Below are positions 9,030 to 16,708 of a stretch of 64,000 bases of DNA, in pieces. The stretch lies in assembly GCA_963813415.1 (NCBI GenBank), contig CAWEYW010000010.1, positions 62,001 through 126,000 of the forward strand, given 5' to 3'. Position 1 is the stretch's first letter. Every line of letters begins with the position of its first letter. The notes below the pieces were generated by a model. That model was given only the letters and a program-made list of their open reading frames with translations. It did not search any database and was not told the DNA's origin. Origin of the DNA: CAIWHR01 sp963813415 (lineage in GTDB: Bacteria; Pseudomonadota; Gammaproteobacteria; Burkholderiales; Casimicrobiaceae). The position numbers and the translations under genes are program-made.

Positions 9030-9292
9030 GCCAGCGAAGCGCTCCCGTGGCGACCTCCGTGTATATCGGCGACCGCGCGTCGGCTGTGCTGCCGTGCAGG
9101 CCGGGGAGATCGTCGGGCTGATCGGCCCCAACTCGGCCGGCAAGACGAGCACGGTGCTCGCGATCGCATCCAGGTCTCGCATCCGACAAACGACGGGCCA
9201 CATCCGTCTGGATCGCGATCGACGCGGGTTCCACGACCGAGCGGCTTGCCCGAGGTGTCCGGCTGGTGCCGCAGGGCCGCGAAATCTTTCCT
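9030..9292 (+). pseudogene. LivF ATPase remnant (5' third only)
   Basis: N-terminal part of a second ABC ATPase of the LivF type. GDLRVY and AGEIVGLIGPNSAGKTST give the start and Walker A motif; after a change of frame TERLARGVRLVPQGREIF gives the characteristic LivF block that precedes the Q-loop helices. Homology then ends abruptly at about 9288-9296 and the next recognisable sequence belongs to a MaoC-type dehydratase. The signature motif, Walker B and everything after are missing, so at least ~400 bp of livF have been deleted. The P-loop has Ser where Gly is usual. Confidence 0.75.
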
Positions 9293-9744
9293 CCATCGAG
9301 ACGGAGGGCAGGACCGTCCTGGCAAGCGACGTGGCGACCTTCTGCGGCCTCGTCGGGGATACCAACCCCATTCACCTGGATGCGACGTTCGCCCGCGCGC
9401 AGCGCTTCGGGCGCATTCTCGTTCCCGCGACCCTGACCGCGTCGATGGCGATTGGACTCTTCGGCACGTCGAAGTGGCTGCATGCCATCCTGCTGCCGTT
9501 CATCGGCATGGCGGAGTGGCGGGTCGAGCGACCCGTATTCCCAGGCGACACGATCACGGCGCGAATCACGGTGCAGGGGAAGCGTCCGACGTCGGACGGC
9601 AAGCGGCACATCATGGAGCTGCTGTTCGAGGTCTTCGCCGATCGTGGCGACCCCGACGCGGCGGGCGGAGCCGCCGGGCCCGAGAGGGTGATGACGTTCA
9701 CGCCGCGATTCATGCTCCAGGACCAGGACGTGCAGGTCCTGTAG
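9293..9744 (+). pseudogene. MaoC-like dehydratase, 5'-truncated and joined to livF remnant
   Basis: Hot-dog-fold (R)-specific enoyl-CoA hydratase of the MaoC family, read from IETEGRTVLASDVATFCGLV through GDTNPIHLDATFARAQRFG (catalytic Asp/His region) to FTPRFMLQDQDVQVL at the stop. The body is in one frame and looks functional, but the family's first ~15-20 residues and the start codon are gone: the coding sequence begins at the deletion joint with livF near 9288-9298. The same frame is open upstream, so a chimeric protein starting in the LivF P-loop region could be made. The hydratase gene follows 12 bases after the stop. Confidence 0.75.
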
Positions 9745-9756
9745 GCGGGCGCGATC

Positions 9757-10292
9757 ATGACATACGAAACTGTTCTCTACGAAAAGCGCGCCGACGGCAT
9801 CGCGCTCCTGACGCTCAACCGGCCAACGGCCGGCAACTCCATCAATGCCGTGATGGACCGCGAGATGGGCGAAATCTGGGAGAACGTGAAGGCGGACGAT
9901 GGTGTCAAGGTGGTGGTGCTGTCCGCCGCCGGGGACCGCTTCTTCTGTTCGGGCGCGGACATGAAGGAGTGGGCCGCCACGCGCGTGCTGGCGATGGCCC
10001 GCATGCCGAAGGGTCGCGGATTCCGCCTCCTCGCGCGCGATCACCACGTCTTCAAGCCTATCGTGTGTGCGGTGAATGGCATTTGCGGCGGGGGTGGCCT
10101 CCACTTCGTCAACGACAGTGACATCGTCATTTGCGCGGACACCGCGACGTTCATGGACCCTCATGTGAGCGTCGGCCAAGTCTCGTCGGAAGAGCCGATC
10201 GCGCTCTCGCGTCGTGTGCCATTCGAGTTCGTTATGCGCCTGACGCTCATGGGCGTCCACGAGCGCGTGAGCGCCCAGCGCGCTTTCCAGGT
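9757..10292 (+). pseudogene. Enoyl-CoA hydratase/isomerase gene, 3'-truncated
   Basis: Crotonase-family protein with normal start (MTYETVLYEKRADGIALLTL), oxyanion-hole segments FFCSGADMKEW and VNGICGGGGLHFVNDSDIVI, and DPHVSVGQVSSEEP. Homology runs to about MGVHERVSAQRAFQVG and then stops; beyond about 10,290 the DNA matches a thiolase in another frame. About 80 C-terminal residues, which form the trimerisation helices and part of the active site, are missing, so the protein is probably inactive. The frame continues out-of-homology to 10,440. Confidence 0.78.
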
Positions 10293-11252
10293 GGGTCGAC
10301 CATTCCGTCGTACACGGCCGACCAGGCGTCCTGCACGGGAATGGCGGCTGTCATCCTCGGGCGCCAGGCGATCCTCGCGGGCGAGGCGGACGTCGTCGTC
10401 GTCATGGGTGCGGAGGCGCTCTGCCAGACGCCATTCCTGATCGCACCGACCGTCCGGTGGGGCCGCCTGCGTGGCGATTTCGTCGTGCGCGATCCGCTCT
10501 TCCCGATGCGCTTCCCGGCGCGTCCGGGCAGCATCATTGCCGACGTCGACGCGGAAGCGGGCTTATTCTCGGTCGACCGACGGGCGATGGACGAATGGGC
10601 ACTCGAGAGCCAGAAGCGCTTCGCGGCGGCCAAGGCGCGCGGCTTCTTCCGCGACGAAATCGTGCCGGTGACGCTTGCTGACGGCACGGTCTTCGTCGAG
10701 GACGAGGCGCCGCGGCCCACAAGCACGCTTGAGAAGCTCTCCGCGCTGCCGACCGTGCACGGGTCGAACCTGATCACCGCGGGCAATGCCCCGGGAATGG
10801 AAACTGGCGCGACGATGCTCGTGCTCATGAGCGAGGCTGCCGCAAAGCAGCGCGGCATCGAATGCCTCGGTACCCTCGAAGCCGCGCATTGGCTCGCCGG
10901 CGACGTCGAGGCGCCACTAAGCCAGTGCGCTCACGCCGCCACGGCCGTGCTCAGGAAGGCGGGCAAGCACTTGAGCGAGGTGGACTTCGTCGAGATCGAG
11001 GAGGACTTCGCGGCGGTGGTGCCTATTGCGGCCCGCATCTTCGAGCGCGACTGGAGCGTCCCCGTCGCACAGACCTACGCTCGCACCAATGTGAACGGCG
11101 GCGCGATTGCCGTTGGCCACCCGATCGGACCCGGCGGGGTGCGGATCGTACTCACCCTCGCGCGACAGCTCAAGGAATCTGGGGCGCGGCTTGGCCTAGC
11201 TGCCGTTGCCGGTGGTCTCTCTCAAGGTGACGCGGTACTCGTGACGCCGTAG
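10288..11252 (+). pseudogene. Thiolase/acetyl-CoA acetyltransferase-like gene, 5'-truncated
   Basis: Thiolase-superfamily sequence beginning at GGSTIPSYTADQASCTG, where the nucleophilic cysteine sits in ASCTGMAAV, continuing through VMGAEALCQTPFLIAP to ARTNVNGGAIAVGHPIGPGG (catalytic His) and ending VAGGLSQGDAVLVTP. The first ~75-80 residues and the start are missing; the sequence is joined at about 10,285-10,296 to a truncated enoyl-CoA hydratase gene. The usual second catalytic cysteine in the last glycine-rich loop is not present (GGLSQG), so even the ancestral enzyme may have been a non-classical thiolase. The rest is one clean frame to 11,252. Confidence 0.78.
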
Positions 11253-11292
11253 CGCGAACGAATCGAATGCCCAACAACTTCCGGAGCACGCG

Positions 11293-12714
11293 ATGACGCA
11301 GCCTGCGGAGTGGCCCTACCGCGACGAACTCGTCCGGCTGGCGATCGACCGTTTCGGCCGGCCCGAGACGTATTTCGAAGACAAGTATTACTGGTCGGCC
11401 GAGCGCTTGCGCACCGTGCGCGAAGAGCGCTTGCGCATGGAGATCGAGCGGGCGTGGAACATTCCGTTCTTCCGCCGCCATTGGCAGCAGTCCGGTTTCG
11501 ATCCAAGGGATTTCAAGGGGCTCGACGATCTCGCCCGCATTCCGATGTACACGGTGGATGACATCCGCGCGTCGATCGAACGTTGCCCGCCGTACGGTGA
11601 TTACCAGGCCATCACGCCGGGGCCCGGACGTACCGGGTTGCGCATGTACACGAGCGGCGGCACGACGGGGACCCCGCGTCCCACAATCTACACGTCCTGG
11701 GACCGCATCGTCGGATCGCTGATGGTCGCCCGGAGCTTGCATCTTCACGGCTATCGGGCGGGCGACATCGTGTTGAACGCATGGTCGTACGGAACGCACA
11801 ATGCGGCATGGGTGTGGGACGAGGCGCTGTGGTTGTGGATCGGGTGCATGCCGCTCACCGTGAGCACGGGCAATGTCACAAGCAGCCTCAAGCAGCTCGA
11901 AATGGCGCGCGACTACGGCGTCGCATCGATCCTGACGACCTCCGACTACCTGCTACACCTCAAGGCGCTCGCGGACAAGGAGGGATTCAAGCGGGAGGAT
12001 TTCAAGTTCCGCACGTTTCAAACGATCGGTGACGTGCGCGCGGCGAGCGAGGCGTGGGGCGTGCCCGCCTACGACATCTACGCGTTTCACGAGGTGCAGA
12101 CGATCTCCGCCGAGTGTCCAGCGCGCGGGGGACTGCACGTCTGGGACGACGCCTTCATCGTGGAAGTTGTCGACACTGAGACCGGTGCGCCAGTGCCCGA
12201 GGGCGAATACGGCGACCTGGTGATCACCTGCCTCTACAAGAGCGGCTCGCCGCAGATCCGCTACAACATCAAGGACCTGTCGCGACTGCTCGGTGGCACG
12301 TGCGCCTGCGGCAGCGCGTCGACCCGCATGGACCATCTCGCGGGACGCAGCGATACGATGGTCAAGCTGCGCGGCATCAACGTCTGGCCCGAAGCGATCG
12401 GGGCGATGCTCGAGGAGACGCTGCACCACCACGTCGAATACTTCTGCATCGCGTGCCGCCGCAACGGCCGAGACGAGATGCTCGTGCTGGCCGAGGTCCC
12501 CGAGAATATGCCGCGCGCGGAGCTTGAGCCGCTGCGTACCCGGCTGGGTCACGCCCTGAGCAGCCGATTGGGCGTCACTTTCCTCTTGCGCCTGGTCCCT
12601 GGGGCTGAGCTCGCGCCGTTGACCGGCCAAGGCGGCGCAGCAAAGCTCCGACGCTTCAAGGACGAGCGGAAGAATGAAGCATCCGAGCTTGTGGCGAAGT
12701 ACGCCGATGCTTAG
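11293..12714 (+). CDS. Phenylacetate-CoA ligase-like AMP-forming enzyme (PaaK family)
   Basis: Intact 473-residue acyl-adenylate-forming ligase that would activate a (probably aromatic) carboxylic acid to its CoA thioester using ATP. Residues about 115-130 hold the P-loop YTSGGTTGTPRP; YAFHEVQTISAECPARGG is the equivalent of the PaaK adenine-binding region; CACGSASTRMDHLAGRSDTM and VKLRGINVWPEAI give the hinge and the start of the C-terminal domain. The family's usual length is 420-450, so it is slightly long at the C-terminus. GGAGCAC precedes the ATG. It lies between the damaged thiolase and the substrate-binding protein, so it probably handled the same imported acid; which acid is unknown. 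Confidence 0.87.
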   Translation: MTQPAEWPYRDELVRLAIDRFGRPETYFEDKYYWSAERLRTVREERLRMEIERAWNIPFFRRHWQQSGFDPRDFKGLDDLARIPMYTVDDIRASIERCPPYGDYQAITPGPGRTGLRMYTSGGTTGTPRPTIYTSWDRIVGSLMVARSLHLHGYRAGDIVLNAWSYGTHNAAWVWDEALWLWIGCMPLTVSTGNVTSSLKQLEMARDYGVASILTTSDYLLHLKALADKEGFKREDFKFRTFQTIGDVRAASEAWGVPAYDIYAFHEVQTISAECPARGGLHVWDDAFIVEVVDTETGAPVPEGEYGDLVITCLYKSGSPQIRYNIKDLSRLLGGTCACGSASTRMDHLAGRSDTMVKLRGINVWPEAIGAMLEETLHHHVEYFCIACRRNGRDEMLVLAEVPENMPRAELEPLRTRLGHALSSRLGVTFLLRLVPGAELAPLTGQGGAAKLRRFKDERKNEASELVAKYADA

Positions 12715-12745
12715 AACGATGACACAACCAATGAGGAGGAAGTTC

Positions 12746-13906
12746 GTGAACACGTACCGCAATGCAGCGCTCATGCTCGCCGTCGTGGCGATGGTCGTCG
12801 GTTGTAGTAAGGAGCAGCCCGCGGCGCCCGCCACGGCGCAGCCCATCAAGCTTGGCATCCTGTACGACGGGTCGGGGGGCGCGTCGTTCTACTCGACGCA
12901 GGTCGTGCGCGGCATCGAGCTTGCCGTGGACCAGATCAACAAGACCGGCGGCATTCTCAAGCGGCCGGTCGAGCTCGTGCGCCAGGACGACGCCAACGAT
13001 TCCAATGCGTCGCCCCTGCGCACGCGCGCGCTCGTCGAGAGCGGCGCCGTCGCGACGTTCATGACCTCCGGATCGGCGTCGACGCTCCAGGCGCGCGGCG
13101 TGCTCGCGGAGCTCAAGGTACCCGGGGTGATCGCTACCAATCTGAACGACAAGATCACCCAGCCGCCGAACGAGACGTTCATCTTCAATTTCGCCAACAC
13201 GACTAGCCAAGTCGTCAAGTTCCTGACCGACGCGATGAAGCCCTACAAGCGGATCGCGGTCTTCGGCGACAACAGCCCGACGGGTACAGCGCTTGCGAAC
13301 GCTTATAAGAACGCGCTTGTCGGCGCCGGGCTGAATGTCGTTGATACGGAATTCGTGGATGTGGGAGCCACAGACGCGACCGCGCAGGCGGCCCGGATGA
13401 AAGCCGCCAATCCCGATGCGATCTTCATCTCGGGCCAGGCGGCGCCGGAGCAGGCGCTGTTCCTGCGCGCGGCGTTCGCGCAGGGGCTCAAGGTCCCGAT
13501 GTTCCAGGACACGACCGCCCAGGTGCCGCAGTACTGGACCCTCGCGGGCGCCGAACCGCTGTCGAACCTGCGTTTCATCGACCAGGTCGATCCGGCGAAC
13601 GCGAACACCGAGGAGGTGCGCAAGGCCTATGTGGCGAAACATGGCGAGAAAGATCCATTTCTCGCCTTCTACGCCCAGGGCTGGGATCTCGTTTACGTCC
13701 TTAAGCAGTCAATAGAAGCAGCGAACTCGACCGATGGCACCGCAATTCGGGACAACCTCGAGAAGCTGTCCAACTATCCCGCTCACTGGGGCCGCAGCGG
13801 CTACAAGATCTCCTGCTCACACGAGAGCCATCTGTGTGCCGGGCCGCAAGGTATGGTGCTCCGCACGTTCGAGAACGGCAAGCCAGGCGCCATCGCGGTG
13901 CAGTAG
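12746..13906 (+). CDS. ABC substrate-binding lipoprotein (LivK/periplasmic binding type I)
   Basis: Solute-binding protein of 386 residues for the branched-chain-type importer encoded from 6310. The GTG at 12,746 is favoured because GAGGAGG lies 6-7 bases before it and because it opens a lipoprotein signal: a basic start (NTYRN), hydrophobic stretch and lipobox VVGC, with lipidation predicted at Cys20. The fold continues IKLGILYDGSGGASFYS, GIELAVDQINKTGGI and VPGVIATNLND, typical of receptor-family ligand binding proteins. The gene is intact although the cognate ATPases are not. It is the last gene before the integrase remnant; 13,907-14,163 contains nothing I recognise. Confidence 0.9.
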   Translation: MNTYRNAALMLAVVAMVVGCSKEQPAAPATAQPIKLGILYDGSGGASFYSTQVVRGIELAVDQINKTGGILKRPVELVRQDDANDSNASPLRTRALVESGAVATFMTSGSASTLQARGVLAELKVPGVIATNLNDKITQPPNETFIFNFANTTSQVVKFLTDAMKPYKRIAVFGDNSPTGTALANAYKNALVGAGLNVVDTEFVDVGATDATAQAARMKAANPDAIFISGQAAPEQALFLRAAFAQGLKVPMFQDTTAQVPQYWTLAGAEPLSNLRFIDQVDPANANTEEVRKAYVAKHGEKDPFLAFYAQGWDLVYVLKQSIEAANSTDGTAIRDNLEKLSNYPAHWGRSGYKISCSHESHLCAGPQGMVLRTFENGKPGAIAVQ

Positions 13907-14163
13907 CGTGTCGTCACACGGAATGCTCAAAGGGGCGTCGCCGGGCGCTTCGAAAGCCGTCGGAAGTTTTGCTGCTCGCGCATCAGCTGGCAATTTTCGA
14001 GGCCCTAGCAATACGGCGCGGGCGGTTGGGCCCTCGCGTCAGTCTTGTCCACGTTTTCGCCGACTGCTGAGGTTGGGTACGGAATCCCTCCGCGGGAATT
14101 GCTAGCTGCCGCCCCTAGGGAAGCATGGCCGCACGAAGGGTACGCAAGCTGCTCATCGCCGAG

Positions 14164-14826
14164 TTACTGCGTGCTCCGGCAGTAATCGAGTTCGACAACG
14201 GCAGGGAAGTGCCGGCGCTCGATGTTCGCGCTGCGCACGCGCGGCAGTGGGTTGCCGGGAATGGCGCCGACCTCGGTCGCGTAATTGAAAATTGCATCGA
14301 GCCGCGGCCGAATCTTCGCGAGCATGTGCGGCGCGGTGCGCTCGACGGCGCGCAGTAACGGCGCGACGGTCGGCGCCGTGATCTTGCTGACGGGCAGTGC
14401 GTTGAGCTCAGACAGGTGATTGCGGAGGCTCGCCTCGACTTCGAGCCGGTAATCGGGTGTCCAGCGCCGACGTCGTGGCTCGCGCTTTACCCAGTCGGCG
14501 GCCACGAGCTGAAACGTGTTCGCCGCGTCGGCCCTGCGCTTGGCTTTCGCCTCACGCTTGGCGATCGTCAGGTGTTCGCCTTCGGCCACGCGCTTGAGCG
14601 CGACGCCCGCCTTGTCACGGGCTTCGGCGAGCGAGCCCGCCGGCCACTTGCCGAGCGTTGCGGTCTGCGGCTTAGCGTTAAGCCGATAGCGAAGCTGCCA
14701 GCTTTTCACGCCGTTTGCCGCGACATGCAAGTAGAGGTTGCCGCCGTCGGCCAAGCGATACGGTTTCTTGTCGTGCTTCGGCTTGGCATTACGCCGCTGC
14801 ACGTCCTCGAGCAATTCCTTGGCCAT
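14164..14826 (-). pseudogene. Tyrosine recombinase (P4-type integrase), C-terminally truncated
   Basis: The start MAKELLEDVQRRNAKPKH leads into the arm-binding domain of phage P4-type integrases (KPYRLADGGNLYLHVAANGV, then SWQLRYRLNAKPQTATLGKW) and the core-binding SAM-like domain (LVAADWVKREPRRR, HLSELNALPVSKITAPTV). Homology ends right after the block IPGNPLPRVRS...RRHFPAV, where the catalytic domain should begin, and the frame closes after about 10 unrelated residues. All catalytic residues (Arg, His, Arg, Tyr) are missing, so of a normal ~400 residues only 220 remain. The gene starts 190 bp from the 3' end of tRNA-Cys and points away from it, the standard arrangement for an island integrated at a tRNA. 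Confidence 0.82.
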
Positions 14827-14840
14827 GCGTACCCCGGATT

Positions 14841-14913
14841 GGTGGTAAACATTCAAAGAATCGCGGCGGAATTGACGGTGGTAAAGGGCGCTTACCCCCT
14901 TTCCCTTACCACC
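14841..14913. repeat. GGTGGTAA repeats upstream of the integrase remnant
   Basis: The octamer GGTGGTAA occurs at 14,841-14,848 and 14,877-14,884 in direct orientation and inverted (TTACCACC) at 14,906-14,913, all between the integrase start and tRNA-Cys. P4-type integrases bind short repeated arm sites near their attachment site, so these are candidates. Three matches to an 8-mer in 75 bp are suggestive only. Confidence 0.4.
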
Positions 14914-15016
14914 GGAATAGGCGGATAGTGAAAAACACGCAAGGACGTCGGCGGGCACCCGTGCACTACGAAACGCCGAGGGTATGACCGGATCGGACGC
15001 GCTCACGAGTGAGTTC

Positions 15017-15040
15017 TGGAGGCGGGGGTCGGAATCGAAC
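15017..15040. other. Putative attachment site at tRNA-Cys 3' end
   Basis: The T arm, acceptor and CCA end of tRNA-Cys face the P4-type integrase remnant, the usual geometry of a tRNA-borne att site. The partner copy expected at the far end of the island was not seen in positions 1-14,000 by eye, so it would lie left of this window or has been lost. Confidence 0.4.
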
Positions 15041-15090
15041 CGGCGTAGACGGCTTTGCAGGCCGCTGCATGACCACTCTGCCACCCCGCC
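15017..15090 (-). tRNA. tRNA-Cys (GCA)
   Basis: Read on the minus strand this is a 74-nt cloverleaf: acceptor stem GGCGGGG pairs with CCCCGCC, discriminator U and an encoded CCA (15,017-15,019). The anticodon loop is CTGCAAA, giving GCA, and the T loop is GGTTCGATTCC. The gene lies downstream of tRNA-Gly in the same direction, as in the E. coli glyW-cysT operon. Its 3' end faces the integrase remnant and is the likely attachment site of the island to the left. Confidence 0.96.
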
Positions 15091-15141
15091 CGGGGTCGCT
15101 ATCCGCGTTGCGCGGATGCGTTACGCGTGACTCGAACGAAA

Positions 15142-15177
15142 AGGGAGAGCCGCCGCGCGTACGACCGGGCTCTCCCT
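15142..15177. other. Inter-tRNA hairpin (10-bp perfect stem)
   Basis: AGGGAGAGCC (15,142-15,151) and GGCTCTCCCT (15,168-15,177) form a perfect 10-bp stem with a 16-nt loop between tRNA-Gly and tRNA-Cys. A second small stem, ATCCGCG/CGCGGAT, is at 15,101-15,117. Such structures in tRNA spacers usually guide RNase processing; there is no U-tract, so this is not an obvious terminator. Confidence 0.5.
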
Positions 15178-15185
15178 GGAAGAAT

Positions 15186-15261
15186 TGGAGCGGGAAAGGA
15201 GTCTCGAACTCCCGACCTCAACCTTGGCAAGGTTGCGCTCTACCAACTGAGCTATTCCCGC
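15186..15261 (-). tRNA. tRNA-Gly (GCC)
   Basis: A 76-nt minus-strand cloverleaf with acceptor GCGGGAA/TTCCCGC, encoded CCA at 15,186-15,188, D-arm AGCTCAGTTGGTAGAGC, anticodon loop TTGCCAA (anticodon GCC) and T loop GAGTTCGAGACTC. It is the first gene of a two-tRNA unit with tRNA-Cys 95 bp downstream. Confidence 0.97.
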
Positions 15262-15275
15262 GTGGACAGCCGCCG

Positions 15276-15303
15276 ATTATAACCGACTTGGGGGCGCCGT
15301 CAA
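15276..15303 (-). promoter_or_regulatory. Strong promoter of the tRNA-Gly/tRNA-Cys operon
   Basis: On the minus strand TTGACG (15,303-15,298) and a perfect TATAAT (15,281-15,276) are separated by 16 bp and lie just upstream of tRNA-Gly. The bases after the -10 box (CGGCGG) are GC-rich, the kind of discriminator associated with stringent control of stable-RNA promoters. The -35 box is only 5 bases from the aminotransferase stop. Confidence 0.82.
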
Positions 15304-15307
15304 AACC

Positions 15308-16525
15308 TCAGCCGAGCACCTTGGCGATGGACTCGGTCACGTAATCGATGTTCCGCGAATTGAGGGCCGCCACGCAGATCCGGCCCGTGTCGAGGGTGTA
15401 GATCGAGTACTCGCTGCGCAGCTTGAGCACCACGTCCAAGGGGAGTCCCGAGTACGAGAACATGCCGCGCTGCTGCAGCACGAAATCGAAATTGCGGCCC
15501 GGCAGGCGCTCGCGCAGCTTCTGCACGAACGCCGCGCGCATGAGCTTGATCCGGTCGCGCATCGTCCCGAGCTCCGTCTCCCACAGCTGTCGCAGCTCGG
15601 GCGTGCTCAGTACCGTCGCGACGATCTGGCCGCCGTGCGTTGGCGGGTTCGAGTAGTTCGCGCGCACCACGCGCTTGAGCTGCGAGAGCACACGGGTCGC
15701 CTCGTCCTTGTCCTCGGTGACCACGGACAGCGCGCCGACGCGTTCTCCGTAGAGCGAGAACGATTTCGAGAACGAGCTGGACACGAACAGCGGACCGGGT
15801 GTCGCGGCGAAGCGCCTGACGACAGCCCCATCCTCCGCGATGCCGTCACCGAATCCCTGGTAGGCGATATCGACAAACGGCACCAGACCGCGGGCGCGGA
15901 CAGCGTCGATGATCTGCGACCATTGCGCTTCGTTGGGATCGACGCCAGTCGGGTTATGACAGCACGCATGCAAGACGACGATGCCGCCTGCTGGAATGGC
16001 GTTCAGTGCGCCAAGCATGGCATCGAAGGCGAGGCCGTGCGTCGTGGGTTCGTAATACGGATACGTGTTGACGGTGAAGCCGGCGCCCTCGAACAGGGCA
16101 CGATGGTTTTCCCAGCTTGGATCGCTGATCCAAACCTGCGCGCTCGGCGAGAGGCGGCGCAGGAAGTCGGCCCCGACCTTGAGTCCACCGGTGCCGCCGA
16201 GCGCCTGCACGGCAATGCCGCGCGTCGACGTGATCACCGGGCTGTCGGCGCCGAACAGGAGCCGCTGCACTTCGCGGTCGTACGTGGCGAGGCCGTCGAT
16301 TGGCAGGTAGCTGCGCGGAGCCGCCTTCTCGGCCATCTCCCGCTCGGCACGGCGCACGCATTCGAGCAGCGGCACCTTCCCGCTGTCGTCCACGTAGACG
16401 CCGACGCCGAGGTTTACCTTCTTGGGGTTCTGGTCGGCGTTGAAGGCCTCGGTGATGCCGAGAATCGGATCGCGCGGCGCAAGTTCGACGGCGGCGAGGA
16501 GGGAAGGCGGATGAGGAGCGTTCAT
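15308..16525 (-). CDS. Aspartate/aromatic amino acid aminotransferase (class I)
   Basis: PLP-dependent aminotransferase of 405 residues, AspC/TyrB type, exchanging amino groups between aspartate or aromatic amino acids and 2-oxo acids in the cytoplasm. Visible family blocks are KKVNLGVGVYVDDSGKVPLL, VQALGGTGGLKVGADFL, HACCHNPTGVD, and the PLP-lysine region SSSFSKSFSLYGERVG at about residue 253. ANYSNPPTHGG marks the substrate-binding loop, and the C-terminal domain is complete. The ATG start gives the family-standard N-terminus. It lies upstream of the tRNA operon on the same strand but has its own start region in the 183-bp gap shared with the divergent ABC exporter gene. Confidence 0.92.
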   Translation of the reverse strand: MNAPHPPSLLAAVELAPRDPILGITEAFNADQNPKKVNLGVGVYVDDSGKVPLLECVRRAEREMAEKAAPRSYLPIDGLATYDREVQRLLFGADSPVITSTRGIAVQALGGTGGLKVGADFLRRLSPSAQVWISDPSWENHRALFEGAGFTVNTYPYYEPTTHGLAFDAMLGALNAIPAGGIVVLHACCHNPTGVDPNEAQWSQIIDAVRARGLVPFVDIAYQGFGDGIAEDGAVVRRFAATPGPLFVSSSFSKSFSLYGERVGALSVVTEDKDEATRVLSQLKRVVRANYSNPPTHGGQIVATVLSTPELRQLWETELGTMRDRIKLMRAAFVQKLRERLPGRNFDFVLQQRGMFSYSGLPLDVVLKLRSEYSIYTLDTGRICVAALNSRNIDYVTESIAKVLG

Positions 16526-16708
16526 CGGCGCACGAAGCGGGATGGAAACGCGCGATTATACGCTGGCCTGCGAACGTCCCGGACTCGCGAGGCGGCATGC
16601 GCGGGGTGGATCGGTGCGCAAGCGCCGGGTCACCGCGGTAGCGGCGCGAGCCGGTAGACTGAGCGGCCACGCAGGCACGCCTCTCGACGTCTGCCGCGCG
16701 GCCAAGCA

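Noticed and set aside
8284..10260. 658-codon minus-strand open frame across the damaged liv/maoC region
   Set aside because: It has no recognisable domain, is Arg-rich, and mirrors plus-strand genes; long antisense frames are expected in DNA this GC-rich.
13907..14163. Small gene between the binding protein and integrase remnant
   Set aside because: Short frames exist but none has a ribosome binding site, family motif or plausible composition; probably island debris.
1..15016. All frameshifts being sequencing errors
   Set aside because: Small shifts could be, but two joints that remove hundreds of bases of two genes each, and a truncated integrase, cannot be base-calling errors; the other 49 kb shows none. 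Misassembly is still not excluded.
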